A stretch of 64,000 nt of DNA, taken from positions 48,345,651-48,409,650 of the forward strand of contig NC_065571.1 in assembly GCF_937616625.2 (NCBI RefSeq), given 5' to 3'. Source of the stretch: Mercurialis annua (Eukaryota > Streptophyta > Magnoliopsida > Malpighiales > Euphorbiaceae). The position numbers and the translations under genes were made by a program. Each line of letters begins with the position of its first letter. Position 1 is the stretch's first letter. Below the pieces are notes generated by a model that was given only the letters and a program-made list of their open reading frames with translations, had not been told where the DNA came from and searched no databases. This document shows, one piece after another, positions 38,722 through 51,720 of the stretch.

Positions 38722-41540
38722 TGTCACGACCCATTTTCATGAATCGTGACCGGCGCTAGGGTATGGGTATGGTTGTACCAAAACCCGTAGCTAGCCTTGC
38801 GGATAACCAATTTATAACATTTAAAACAATTAAACCTGCAGAAAATCACATGCTCGGGGGCAACCGAGACTTCAGCCTAATCTAGCAGTACAGTATAACA
38901 ACATATATTTGAAATACGCTTATTGCAAATAATGTCTAACAGCATGGCAATATATATAATTCCATAAACACTGTAATCATGCTAAAGCGATAAATCATAG
39001 TTGAACTATATCAACAAACAATAGTCTAAAACATTAAGTATAAGACTAAAACATAAATAATCCAATACTACTACTGCGGTCTAAGAGTTTAAAACAGTTC
39101 GACTCTTTTAATCTGAAAATAAATAAAGAACCTCCGGGAATGAAGAAACGGAGATCGACTAATGCTCAAATCATAAACCTGGAAAATTTGGGAAAACAAC
39201 GGGGTCAGATTTACTGAGTAGAGTTTATATAACCATTTACATTTATTAAGTTGAAAACCTTAAAAACGTTTAATAAAACATTAGTTCATTGTGGATTATC
39301 AATGAAACCCTAAACCACAATTCTAAATCCATTGTCGTGTCGGTGAGACGTATCTCAAAAACCGATCCCCGACTATCACTTAATAAATAGTGAGCCCAGG
39401 AGACGTATCTTCCACCGGTGCCCTCACTAAGGTGAGATGTATCTCGAACCTACCTCAATGCCATAATCATTACCGGTGCGCACGCAGTCCCGATGATGCC
39501 CATCGAGTAGCACGTTCCAAATTAAATCCACAATGCCGGAAAACAGTTCAAAAGCTGTTTATACATATACATATACAAAATATAATATTTGCTTAATAAA
39601 GAGGTAAATAGAGATATAAACTCACTGCTTGCTATTCCACGTGAAACCTGGCAAGTAATCTAACTCTGGTTCGCCTCTGAAGTACGAACAGTCGACGAGT
39701 CTAAACAAATTATAAAATGATAATTAAAACAGACCCTAACTCTAGAGAGTACTAGACACCACATAGGACTAGCACACACAACACGTCAAGGTAACATAAT
39801 CCAGAGCCAACACAAAACCCAAATAAATTATAATGCCAAAATAATACAAGTTTATTGAGTTCTTGCTTTAAAATCCGTTTCGGAAAATATTATTTAAATA
39901 AATATTAAATAATAAATTAGATCAATTTCCAAATAGTGGGTTAGCCGAGTTACCGATAACTACCAAGCTACCTCACGTCGGGTGACCCAAGTCAAACCCG
40001 ACCCAGATATTCTTTCAAAATTATAAACCATAGTTTATAATTTCAAAATAACAATTGATAAAATAATGAATCAATATTTAAAAAGGAACTCATTAACTTA
40101 AAACTCAAGTAACCAAAGTTACTAACAATTTACTTAATTAAAATAAATTAAGAAAACGTTTAAAATCTAAAACGTCAAATTGACACGTCTAGTCAATAAA
40201 TTTCAAAATTTAATAATTATCCGAGTAATTATAAATTATTGGTTTTTAATATAGTTATCATTTCCCGACTATAATTACAAAACAATTTAATTCAAAAATT
40301 AAAATTTATAAACCTTTTATTAATGGAAAATTCAAATCAATAAGTAGCCAAAGTCCAACATAATTAACAAAATAAAACCCAATAATTTGAATGACACACT
40401 TTCCGCCAAAATCCATTACTAAAACAATGAACAAAATTAACATATGAACAAATCATAACCATAAGGCATAATTTATAAATAACCAGTGCATGAAACAAGG
40501 ACAGAAACCAAGCTTAAGTACAACTAATTAATAATAGTTTTAATATTGAAAGCATGCATGGTACGTTTTTTCAGGCTTGACAATTATACTATTATGGACA
40601 CATTTTTAAATCCAAAGCATCATAAAGTCAAAACAAATAACTAAATAACATGAACAAGTAATGGCAGTAATGAATTTAATAAAAAAAAACGGCAGCATCA
40701 ACATCTTACAAAACCGAGTCAAAAGTTCGTGAAATCTCGACATATAAAGGCCGAACCAGCCCTTAACAATGGGAGGGATCGTTTCATGGAAAAATCTACT
40801 TTTTACTTATCTTTAATGCATAAATAACTCAACTCAAAACTCAAGAAACCATGGCAGTAACAAAAAGGAAAACGGCAGCAAGAACAAGGGAAAACGATGA
40901 ACCGTAGCGGCTTTTAAACGAGTTAGTTTCACGTACCGTTTTTGATTCCAACACGTAGGGATTAACGAGGACGATGAATAGAGATGAATGATCGAAGAAA
41001 ATCTCAGATTAAAGCTAAAACACACGAGATACGTATCAAGAACGATATTGACGATATCGATTGAATTAATGAATAAAGTAACATGAATCCTTACCGTATA
41101 GAGAACGAACGAAAGGAATGTTGAAGATGATGTCTCAGAGCGTTATATATGAAAAGGTCGGCTAGGGTTTTGTTTAAAACGAAAGAAAAGAAAGGGTTTG
41201 AAATTAAACTTAGATATGTATGTATATAAAGGAGATTCACGCAACTGCAATATCTCATTTGCTGCATAATTCATATTAATGGATTGCATGGGCTTTTCTT
41301 AATTATTGAAAGATTGTATGGCCTTTCATGTTGACAATGCATGGGCTTTTTATGTAAAAAAAAAAATTGCATGGGCTTAACAATTTACTTTTCCTTTTTT
41401 TTTTAAATAACAAAATTCATGCTTAACATATTTAATTTAATAATAATAAAAAATAAAATACCTAAAGCTTGACGGAATGCACAAAAAAAATATCATTTAA
41501 AATAATTTAAAATAATAAATGAAAAATACGGGATATTACA
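38722..41540 (-). repeat. 3' LTR of the non-coding element
   Basis: 2819 bp. It contains GAGACGTATCTC/GAGATGTATCTC palindromes at 39343-39446, in the position where relatives carry other cassettes. It also has a donor-like ACG/GTACGTGAAAC on the minus strand near 40935. The small open frames (39390-39596 and 40834-41025) recur identically in the other LTR and are not genes. Confidence 0.93.
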
Positions 41541-44500
41541 TTCTCCCCAACCTATTAAAATTTCGTCCTCGAATTTAGAACGCAAAAACGACTAACGTAA
41601 TGCACAACATAAAATTATATACAAGATGCACATAACCAACTTAAAACTCACGAACCAGATACCCAAGGAAATCAAGGACAGCAATAATAATAATTACGCG
41701 TTACGAACTCCGTCTCTTAAGAACATTCCTCAACTAAGTAACCAATAAAACCAAAACCATACAGCAGTTAAGCCCTATCGGGTTCCATTTGAAACATAAT
41801 CCGGAAACCTTTTCAAACCATTTGGTAAAACAACTTAAAACAAAACAAAATGGTACTTAGCCGAGTCAACCAGGAATTCCAAGCTTAATCACGTGTCGGG
41901 CGACCCAAGTCAAACCCGAACCAAAAAAAAAAACCCAATCAGTGTTTAAAATCTGAAAATTCATTTGATAAAACAACATGAAGTTTGAAAAGTAACGGAA
42001 CTCAACATTACTTAACTAGTCAACAATTAACAACGCGTACCCAGAATGTTCGATAAAATCCAAAATAACAAACATGCTAAAAATGGCACCACAAGCCACA
42101 CACTTAAGCGCTTGCGTAAGCAAAACCCAACAGGTTGTTCCTTGAACAATAACTCAAAACTACAACTCATACACTAAACAATCTCAAATGGTCATAAAAA
42201 GTAATAACACTAACTTTTACTTGACATTAACGATAACACCAAATCTAGGTGACATTAACGAGGAAAAACAAACTATCCCACTAAAGTTTTGATTAAAAAA
42301 ACTTAAAATAATCTAGAACGAAACCTCGAATCTCTCGCAATGATAACTCCAAAAAAAATTTCCACTCGGGAAGGTCAACACAAGACAAAACACGCCGAAA
42401 ACATATGGGGTATTATATTCTCCCCAACCTATGAAAAACTCGACCTCGAATTTTTTAAATCTGAAACCGACTCGCAATTAAACGGTCACAACACACTTAT
42501 GCGCAAAACTCTAATTCTAACAACTTAGTGCCCTAACGATCACTCGATCGGCATAATGTAAATAATCAACAATTATCCAATTGAGAGCCACAAATACTCT
42601 TTTACAAGTTGGCTTCCAAAACTAACTTAAATCTATAAGATTACTAACTCCACATTATCAAAGTGCAAGAACAAGGCCTAAACTCAACTATAGTTCTTAC
42701 AATTCCAAACTTTATCGTTTCATATAGGGTATTAAAAATACAAGCTGATAAAATCTTACGTTCTACAACACCTACTCGCTTATCCACTTATATCCAGCTC
42801 GACACCCAAAGCAATCGATAACAATGCTCCACAATAACTAAATAATATTTTGGCAAAAGGAAAAAAAATAACCACTATTTGAGTCATTTGGTCCAACGAT
42901 TTACACCAATTTTGATAATACCATTAACTTCGTGAATCAGAAACACAAAACTCTTACCGTCATTCAAAAGTATACGTAACTTAACTCATGATAACAGAAT
43001 CTCTAGATTAGCAACAAAATCTCAATCCTAGTTATTCCTCCAATCATTTAAAAATAAAATAGGTCGTAATAATCTAAGTATCTAATCATCAACTTACATC
43101 CTAACTATGTCTCACTGACTTAACTTTATTCCATACAAAAAGATTTTAATATTCGAATAAAACGATATCAAAACTCTCAACAATTAAACCCTCAATCTAC
43201 AGTGTCGACTAACTAACTTTGTTATCAAAACTCACCAAACACAATCATCAGATTTTTTTTTTCAAATCAACTAGTTCATATACCCAAATCAAATCAAAAT
43301 TCTCAAAATTATTCCATCGATTGACTATAACCTCGTATACAACAAGAAATCACTACGACCAATTTACCTGACCGGATTGTTAGTTATGCTCAAAACCAAC
43401 CTATGGAAGTATAAAATTTTCAAATACGCAGAACATTTTATATTCAAAAATTTCCACCTCTCTTTTAAAATACTTAACATTTTACACCTTGTTTTATATA
43501 TCAAAATCGAAGTACCTTTACCATTGGAAAACCATCAGTTTTGTAAACCCCTGAAAATTTTCAAAATATTTGCATATATTAATTCGCATATTCTCCTTTC
43601 TTTTTAATAAGTTCGCAAATTTATGAACAGTTCAACTGACAAAACTTATGTTATCTTTAAATCAAACTTGCTAAAATAATTTACCCTTTTTCGTAAAATT
43701 CAAACCATGGAAAAATCCACCATATTCAAAATACACATTGAAGTTTCAAAACATCCAAAATTAAAGTCATGCTTAAATAAAAACAGGTTTTGAAGAAATC
43801 GTTCAACCGAAAAATTTATTATTCTCCTTTTTAAACCAAATTTGATATATATTTTTTTTCATCAAGACGTAAAATTAGCAATACAAATATCTTTGTTACG
43901 AAAACACCTTTATATCAATATACCGAAACATTTGAATAAAAGAAAAGAAAAAAAAATCGAATCAATAAAAACAACTTACTTTTAAAATTCCAGTGTAAAA
44001 AAAATGGAGCATAACCAAATCCCTTAATCCAATAATCCTCAAATCAAAATCGTAAATTTTTACGAAAGTTTTCTAATTTACTTATAACGATATACCGCAC
44101 TTAGCATAACTAAATTCTCGAACGCAACCTTAAAATATTCCTCCAATTCCATATTTACAATCTCTCAAATCATACGATACCACCAAAACAATTTAACACG
44201 ATATCTCCACTAACACTCATAAATATAAATTAATATCCAATAAAAATCTAGATAAACCGAAACTTAATTAAGAGAAAACAACACATCACATATATTTATA
44301 CAAAACTTACCACCAGTTCCCGCCTCGCATCGTCCAATTTTGACAAAAAAACATAGAGTATTAATATACTAATCTATCTTCTCGATTTAGAATTTCCAAT
44401 ATCCTTTCTAGGATAATCAGAGACTATCATCCATTACAAGGTTTTTCCCTCATCTTTCTCGATATCGAAACCCAAAGATATCGATCCACAAAAAAAAAAA

Positions 44501-46011
44501 AAAATCACCAAACCCATCGAAACTAAAAATTAAGACAAAGGTAACTGAGGTCTAACCAAAGATCTTACTCACAAATTAAGACCATACAGTAAGTTAAGTC
44601 ATCCATGACCACGTGAATTAATTCATCTCACGTGTTACTCCAAACGAAGAGACAAAATAAAAACAATCAAAATAGTTTAACCAAACATGACATTCAGCAA
44701 AATCAGCCCAACATACTTAAAAGACCAAAATCAAGACATGCTACAACAAGCTTGAATTTTCGTATCAAAATCAAATTGATATTATATCATCTTATAAGAG
44801 TACGCTTTAAAAATTCATTTTGAAATTTAAGGTCATTTACAAAACTTCCAAACTTTTAGTTGAGCCCCACGGTTAAAACAAAATCACTATCTGTAAAAGT
44901 CTCTTCTTATAATCAATTACTTTAAAACGGATACCCAAGTACCTCAAACCATAAAATCGTCGAGCTAGCCGAGTCATTACAACTTCTAAGGTCAACTCCT
45001 AAATTCGGGTGACCCAAGTCGAACCCAAAACGAACTTTTATAAAACGTATTCAAAATATTTGCAAATCCGGAAAATATTTTAATAAAATTTACATCCCTT
45101 AAAATTTTAGGAGCTCAACGTAACCCAATTGCTCAAACAACAATTTAAAAACTCAAGTGAGAAATCTTTGATCTCACACATACATTTCGTAAATTCCAAA
45201 AATTTCAAGATGTTGACAAAATAAAATTAACGTTAAATTCTTAACACGACAAATCATCTTGTAAATAATATCATTTAGAAAATCATCGTTTGTCAACATC
45301 AAACCAACATAATATTTCAAAACACAAGAATTTCTTTTATTGGTAAATTAACCAAAATCAAACTTATAAAGAATTAAAACTCAACTTCTTTTCTGATTCT
45401 GTGTCAAAACACAAATCGAATAAAATAATTTTCTCAATGAAAATCCTTAAAACAACAGGTGGTCAAACCATGTATGACCACAAAACACGTTTAAAAGTTT
45501 AACCCAAAAATTTTTTATTTAGAAAAAAAAAGTCAAAGCCTAACAAAATATAATTTTTAATAATCAATATTCTCGGCTAAAGCCGAAACTATTCACCTAA
45601 TATTCTAATGTTATGAAAAATTATTAAAGGCATAAAAGCCAAAGTTCTACAAACAACATCACACCCGAGTATGAGTTTTAGAAAAATTTACCAACCTAAG
45701 ATTTTCCGAGAAATCGAAAGCAATTATAATCACCCAAGTGAAATAACCTCAACATGATAAAACACGGCAAATAACATCCAAGTGAAATTAATTATCAATC
45801 ATAGCAGCAACACTAAATAATGACTGACACACATCACCTATAGGATGTAGGCTGAAAGTTTGAAAACAAAAGATGACGTTTCAAAAGACAAGACACGAAT
45901 CCTAATTCCGCAGTAGCTCCTATGACACGACATTAACTTATCATGCCAAAAACACTTAACACATATCATGCATAAGGCCTTGGTTTGAAACCAAAGCTCT
46001 GATACCAAGTT
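41541..46011. other. Non-coding interior of the large element
   Basis: AT-rich, with stops in every frame. Two stretches resemble the family's own LTR: 41855-41930 and 44961-45035 both carry TAGCCGAGT...GGTGACCCAAGTC-like text, as at 39950-40010. A second copy of the purine-tract junction (GGGGTATTATATTCTCCCCA) lies at 42407-42426. The interior therefore seems to be assembled from older LTR/purine-tract junctions. The primer site is at 45996-46007. Confidence 0.7.
45996..46007 (-). other. Primer-binding site, initiator tRNA-Met type
   Basis: Minus-strand TGGTATCAGAGC is the standard plant LTR-element primer site complementary to tRNA-iMet. It is four bases from the LTR edge at 46012. Confidence 0.93.
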
Positions 46012-48830
46012 TGTCACGACCCATTTTCATGAATCGTGACCGGCGCTAGGGTATGGGTATGGTTGTACCAAAACCCGTAGCTAGCCTTGCGGATAACCAA
46101 TTTATAACATTTAAAACAATTAAACCTGCAGAAAATCACATGCTCGGGGGCAACCGAGACTTCAGCCTAATCTAGCAGTACAGTATAACAACATATATTT
46201 GAAATACGCTTATTGCAAATAATGTCTAACAGCATGGCAATATATATAATTCCATAAACACTGTAATCATGCTAAAGCGATAAATCATAGTTGAACTATA
46301 TCAACAAACAATAGTCTAAAACATTAAGTATAAGACTAAAACATAAATAATCCAATACTACTACTGCGGTCTAAGAGTTTAAAACAGTTCGACTCTTTTA
46401 ATCTGAAAATAAATAAAGAACCTCCGGGAATGAAGAAACGGAGATCGACTAATGCTCAAATCATAAACCTGGAAAATTTGGGAAAACAACGGGGTCAGAT
46501 TTACTGAGTAGAGTTTATATAACCATTTACATTTATTAAGTTGAAAACCTTAAAAACGTTTAATAAAACATTAGTTCATTGTGGATTATCAATGAAACCC
46601 TAAACCACAATTCTAAATCCATTGTCGTGTCGGTGAGACGTATCTCAAAAACCGATCCCCGACTATCACTTAATAAATAGTGAGCCCAGGAGACGTATCT
46701 TCCACCGGTGCCCTCACTAAGGTGAGATGTATCTCGAACCTACCTCAATGCCATAATCATTACCGGTGCGCACGCAGTCCCGATGATGCCCATCGAGTAG
46801 CACGTTCCAAATTAAATCCACAATGCCGGAAAACAGTTCAAAAGCTGTTTATACATATACATATACAAAATATAATATTTGCTTAATAAAGAGGTAAATA
46901 GAGATATAAACTCACTGCTTGCTATTCCACGTGAAACCTGGCAAGTAATCTAACTCTGGTTCGCCTCTGAAGTACGAACAGTCGACGAGTCTAAACAAAT
47001 TATAAAATGATAATTAAAACAGACCCTAACTCTAGAGAGTACTAGACACCACATAGGACTAGCACACACAACACGTCAAGGTAACATAATCCAGAGCCAA
47101 CACAAAACCCAAATAAATTATAATGCCAAAATAATACAAGTTTATTGAGTTCTTGCTTTAAAATCCGTTTCGGAAAATATTATTTAAATAAATATTAAAT
47201 AATAAATTAGATCAATTTCCAAATAGTGGGTTAGCCGAGTTACCGATAACTACCAAGCTACCTCACGTCGGGTGACCCAAGTCAAACCCGACCCAGATAT
47301 TCTTTCAAAATTATAAACCATAGTTTATAATTTCAAAATAACAATTGATAAAATAATGAATCAATATTTAAAAAGGAACTCATTAACTTAAAACTCAAGT
47401 AACCAAAGTTACTAACAATTTACTTAATTAAAATAAATTAAGAAAACGTTTAAAATCTAAAACGTCAAATTGACACGTCTAGTCAATAAATTTCAAAATT
47501 TAATAATTATCCGAGTAATTATAAATTATTGGTTTTTAATATAGTTATCATTTCCCGACTATAATTACAAAACAATTTAATTCAAAAATTAAAATTTATA
47601 AACCTTTTATTAATGGAAAATTCAAATCAATAAGTAGCCAAAGTCCAACATAATTAACAAAATAAAACCCAATAATTTGAATGACACACTTTCCGCCAAA
47701 ATCCATTACTAAAACAATGAACAAAATTAACATATGAACAAATCATAACCATAAGGCATAATTTATAAATAACCAGTGCATGAAACAAGGACAGAAACCA
47801 AGCTTAAGTACAACTAATTAATAATAGTTTTAATATTGAAAGCATGCATGGTACGTTTTTTCAGGCTTGACAGTTATACTATTATGGACACATTTTTAAA
47901 TCCAAAGCATCATAAAGTCAAAACAAATAACTAAATAACATGAACAAGTAATGGCAGTAATGAATTTAATAAAAAAAAACGGCAGCATCAACATCTTACA
48001 AAACCGAGTCAAAAGTTCGTGAAATCTCGACATATAAAGGCCGAACCAGCCCTTAACAATGGGAGGGATCGTTTCATGGAAAAATCTACTTTTTACTTAT
48101 CTTTAATGCATAAATAACTCAACTCAAAACTCAAGAAACCATGGCAGTAACAAAAAGGAAAACGGCAGCAAGAACAAGGGAAAACGATGAACCGTAGCGG
48201 CTTTTAAACGAGTTAGTTTCACGTACCGTTTTTGATTCCAACACGTAGGGATTAACGAGGACGATGAATAGAGATGAATGATCGAAGAAAATCTCAGATT
48301 AAAGCTAAAACACACGAGATACGTATCAAGAACGATATTGACGATATCGATTGAATTAATGAATAAAGTAACATGAATCCTTACCGTATAGAGAACGAAC
48401 GAAAGGAATGTTGAAGATGATGTCTCAGAGCGTTATATATGAAAAGGTCGGCTAGGGTTTTGTTTAAAACGAAAGAAAAGAAAGGGTTTGAAATTAAACT
48501 TAGATATGTATGTATATAAAGGAGATTCACGCAACTGCAATATCTCATTTGCTGCATAATTCATATTAATGGATTGCATGGGCTTTTCTTAATTATTGAA
48601 AGATTGTATGGCCTTTCATGTTGACAATGCATGGGCTTTTTATGTAAAAAAAAAAATTGCATGGGCTTAACAATTTACTTTTCCTTTTTTTTTTAAATAA
48701 CAAAATTCATGCTTAACATATTTAATTTAATAATAATAAAAAATAAAATACCTAAAGCTTGACGGAATGCACAAAAAAAATATCATTTAAAATAATTTAA
48801 AATAATAAATGAAAAATACGGGATATTACA
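46012..48830 (-). repeat. 5' LTR of the non-coding element
   Basis: It matches the other LTR at a constant offset of 7290 bases, with a single substitution noticed. The promoter for element transcription should lie here on the minus strand. Confidence 0.93.
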
Positions 48831-49113
48831 GAAACCGACTTTAAATAATGCAAGGAAACGAGCCGTAAAAGAGATCGAAAAGGGCCGAATGAAAGGTTTC
48901 AAGGAATGTTTAAATTCTCGAACGGGAATGATTAAAATTTCTTTTATTTTTATTTTTATAATAAAACAATTAATTGGTTGAATCCAATAAACTCAACCCC
49001 AAACCAACCAACTCGAATCAAACCGCTATCATCGAAGTTACTTCAAAACGACCAGAAAAATTGTCGGAAATTATCGAAAAATAAATTAAAATTTTACGGG
49101 ATATTACACATAC

Positions 49114-49433
49114 GTATTATTTATACTCAAATAAATAATACTAAACCATAATTATTATTTTCCATCGATAATATTTTATCTGCAATTTCCGAAAATTAAT
49201 TTATTATTTATTATTTTGGGACTTAAACTTTATTTTAACCACTTCCCTTAGTCCCAATTTCATTTATTTTATTCGATATAAATTTCAAAATTTTCCTTTT
49301 GGAATTTTATAACCGACCTTCTGGGGTCTTATTTATTTTAATCTTTTCAAAATTCCTCCATTACCGCCACTCCGCTGATCCAAAACTCGACACGTGGTCC
49401 AATTTACGATTCCAATTTTTTAGGGGTATTACA
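49114..49433 (-). mobile_element. Fragment of a TGTAATACCCC-type LTR (part 2)
   Basis: Read on the minus strand it begins TGTAATACCCCTAAAAAATT. It includes ACCACGTGTCGAGTTTTGG, a kind of sequence seen in Tekay-like LTRs. It continues, across the inserted solo LTR, into 30014-30149. Confidence 0.5.
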
Positions 49434-49619
49434 GACACCTTACAATCTCCACCAGGGATGTGTATGAAAGATGAATTCATGTTTTTTACAGTTATTATCC
49501 CTAGGCCTAAAAATCCTAAACACCAAATCGATATTTTCCTATAACCATTGATAGCTGAGCTGAACAAATTGTGGGAATTTGGAGTCTAGACATTCGACGT
49601 TCATAAGAGGCAGAATTTT

Positions 49620-50997
49620 GGATTTTTGACGGATTTGTTCTTACGAAACTTAAGAAATTCCAGTTTTCTGCCTCCTTTAAAAAAATACCGATTTTGTGCC
49701 TGGGTCCACCCAATCCGCATTCTTAAAATGCGGATTGGGTAGGCAATCCGCAAGAAGCTGCAATCCGCATTCTAAGAATGCAGATTGTATGAAATATATT
49801 TGGTAAAATTTGTGTTTTAGTCTTTAATAGTCTTTAATATAAACCAATGATTTATTATTTCCTTCTTATTTTTGTCTTTATTATCAATATGAAATATGGT
49901 TAATAATCTGCTCAATCCTTCATTTCTTTAGCTTATACGATCGTTCTTTTAATTTTTTTAACTTAACGATCAAATATTTGATTAAACTCAATTACTTACG
50001 TATTATTTAAGTGTAAAATTAATTTATAGTTGTCCTAGGAAGTAGGTCGTAATGATAGAAATTTAAAATTTAAATTTGGCAATTTAAATTTTAATAACCG
50101 GTTTTAAACAGAACAAATGAAATTTAGAGGGTAAATATATTAAAAATTAACATATCAATGTATATCTCTAAATATAGAGTTAAAAGTTTCGGAGAAAATC
50201 TCGAAAGTAAAATATCGAAATTTAAAAGTTTCGACGTAATATAATATTTATAAATTATATTTATAAATATATAATAAACAAATAAAAAAAGAAAAAAAAA
50301 GAAGTGATGCGGTGGCGTATGATGAGGAAGGAAGTTTAGGGAGTAAATTGAATATTTGTTTACTTTTTATTTATTTATTATATATTTATAAACATAATAT
50401 ATATATATCTTAACTTATATATTTTTATAGTACGTCGAAACTTCTAAATTTCTTCATTTTAATTTTGAGATTTTATCCGAAACTTTTAACTCTACATTTA
50501 GAGATGCACATTGATATATTAATTTTTAATATATTTACACTCTAAACTTCATTTGTTCCGTTTAAAACCGATTATTAAACTATAATTACGACCTAATTCT
50601 TAGGACACCTATTAATTAATTTTATGCTTAAATAATACGTAAGTAATTGAGTTTAATTGAATATTTGATTGTTAAGTTAAAAAAAATTAAAAGAACGATC
50701 GTATAAATTAAAGAAATAAAGGATTGAGCAGACTATTAATCATATTTCATATTGATAATAAAGACAAATATAAGAAGGAAATAATAAATTATTGATTTAT
50801 ATTAAGGACTAAAACACAAATTTTACCAAATATATTTCACACAATCTGCATTCTTGCAGCTTCTTGCGGATTGCCTACCCAATCCGCATTTAAAGAGTGC
50901 GGATTGAATGGAGCCAGACACAAAATCGGTATTTTTTTAAAGGAGGTATAAATTTGGAATTTTTAAAGTTTTGTAAGAACAAATCTATCAAAAACCT
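49620..50997. repeat. Long foldback (inverted-repeat) element
   Basis: The left arm (49620 to about 50290) and right arm (about 50350 to 50997) are inverted copies of each other over roughly 650 bp, from TTTTTGAYRGATTTGTTCTTAC inward. Only about 60 bases (50296-50355, including GATGCGGTGGCGTATGATGA) are unpaired at the centre. Each arm has a smaller hairpin made of CAATCCGCATT...AATGCGGATTG. I found no target duplication. It may be a foldback or Mutator-like element. A transcript through it would form a very long hairpin. Confidence 0.85.
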
Positions 50998-51720
50998 GTA
51001 TTTAATTTCTACGTGGCCTATCAAAGATCCATGTAATTTGACAGCGTGTCAAACTCCAAACGGCACCGTCTCTTTCAAGACTGCTAACTACCCAAACCTA
51101 CTATTTTTGCACGCAAATTAAAGATGCCGTTAATCACAAACTTACCTATAATTTCCTCACATTCCATAAAATTATAATCTAATTCATTTGCACTAGATAT
51201 TTTAACACAATTATACCCGTTGAATAAATTTCTAATCGACTTAAAGTTGTCCGTGCAAACGCACACTCACGTAATTGTCGATGTGCGTTGCACGAGCCTG
51301 ATTCCGACGTGCTACGCATAGGCAGCTGCTTCCGGCGTGGTCCTCCTACAAACCGATTAAGAATTTGTGGAGAGTCACACCCTTGTGAAAAATGAAAAAT
51401 AGAGAGCTTATACCATATATTTAAAAATACGTCAATTACAGTATTTTTCATTTTTTGTGGTAAAAAATAAGAACACCTCCTAAAATCACGTTGAACAAAA
51501 CCAAAGATTACACAAGTCAAAAAACTTTGAAAGTTTTAAAACTTAAATCAACATACATCTTATCTAAATAACTTAATTAGAAGTAGAAACTCTGAGATAA
51601 CAAGAAAAATATAATTAGTTACGAAAATATGGGAACTCTCATTCAAATAGAACAGTTCCACTATTAATACTAGTATTAATTAGTAAAAAAAAAAAACTAC
51701 TAGTTTGAAGAGAAAAAGAA
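50998..51720. other. Upstream region of the NPF-like gene
   Basis: The patches at about 51020-51120 and 51250-51355 have a higher G+C content than their surroundings, with CGTAATTGTCGATGTGCGTT-like inverted pairs, but no recognisable protein. The last 60 bases before 51721 are A-rich with an ACTAGTATTAATTAGT palindrome-like stretch, the probable 5' UTR. Confidence 0.4.

Larger units (their letters stand above)
38722..48830 (-). mobile_element. Complete non-coding LTR retrotransposon (LARD-like, Tekay-like ends)
   Basis: Two LTRs of 2819 bp (38722-41540 and 46012-48830) flank a 4471-bp interior. The target duplication GAAAC is exact (38717-38721 and 48831-48835). On the minus strand the LTR reads TGTAATATCCCG to GGGTCGTGACA. 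The primer site TGGTATCAGAGC (45996-46007) matches initiator tRNA-Met, and a purine tract AGGTTGGGGAGAA (41541-41553) abuts the 3' LTR. These signals fit Ty3/gypsy chromoviruses of the Tekay/Del type. No gag or pol frame exists, so it is a large retrotransposon derivative dependent on a partner. The LTRs differ at one site that I noticed (A 40583, G 47873), so it is very young. Confidence 0.95.
30150..49108 (-). mobile_element. Solo LTR of the large-LTR family with two nested retrotransposons
   Basis: It starts TGTCACGACCC at 30150 and ends CGGGATATTACA at 49108, with exact 5-bp flanks CATAC (30145-30149 and 49109-49113). Without the nested elements at 31400-37484 and 38722-48830 and their duplications, the LTR is 2755 bp, close to the 2819 bp of the complete relative. 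Its three pieces are 30150-31399, 37490-38721 and 48836-49108. It has no internal region. Confidence 0.88.

Noticed and set aside
39390..41025. Small open frames repeated at 46680-48315
   Set aside because: They are LTR sequence duplicated by the retrotransposon, with no recognisable domain.
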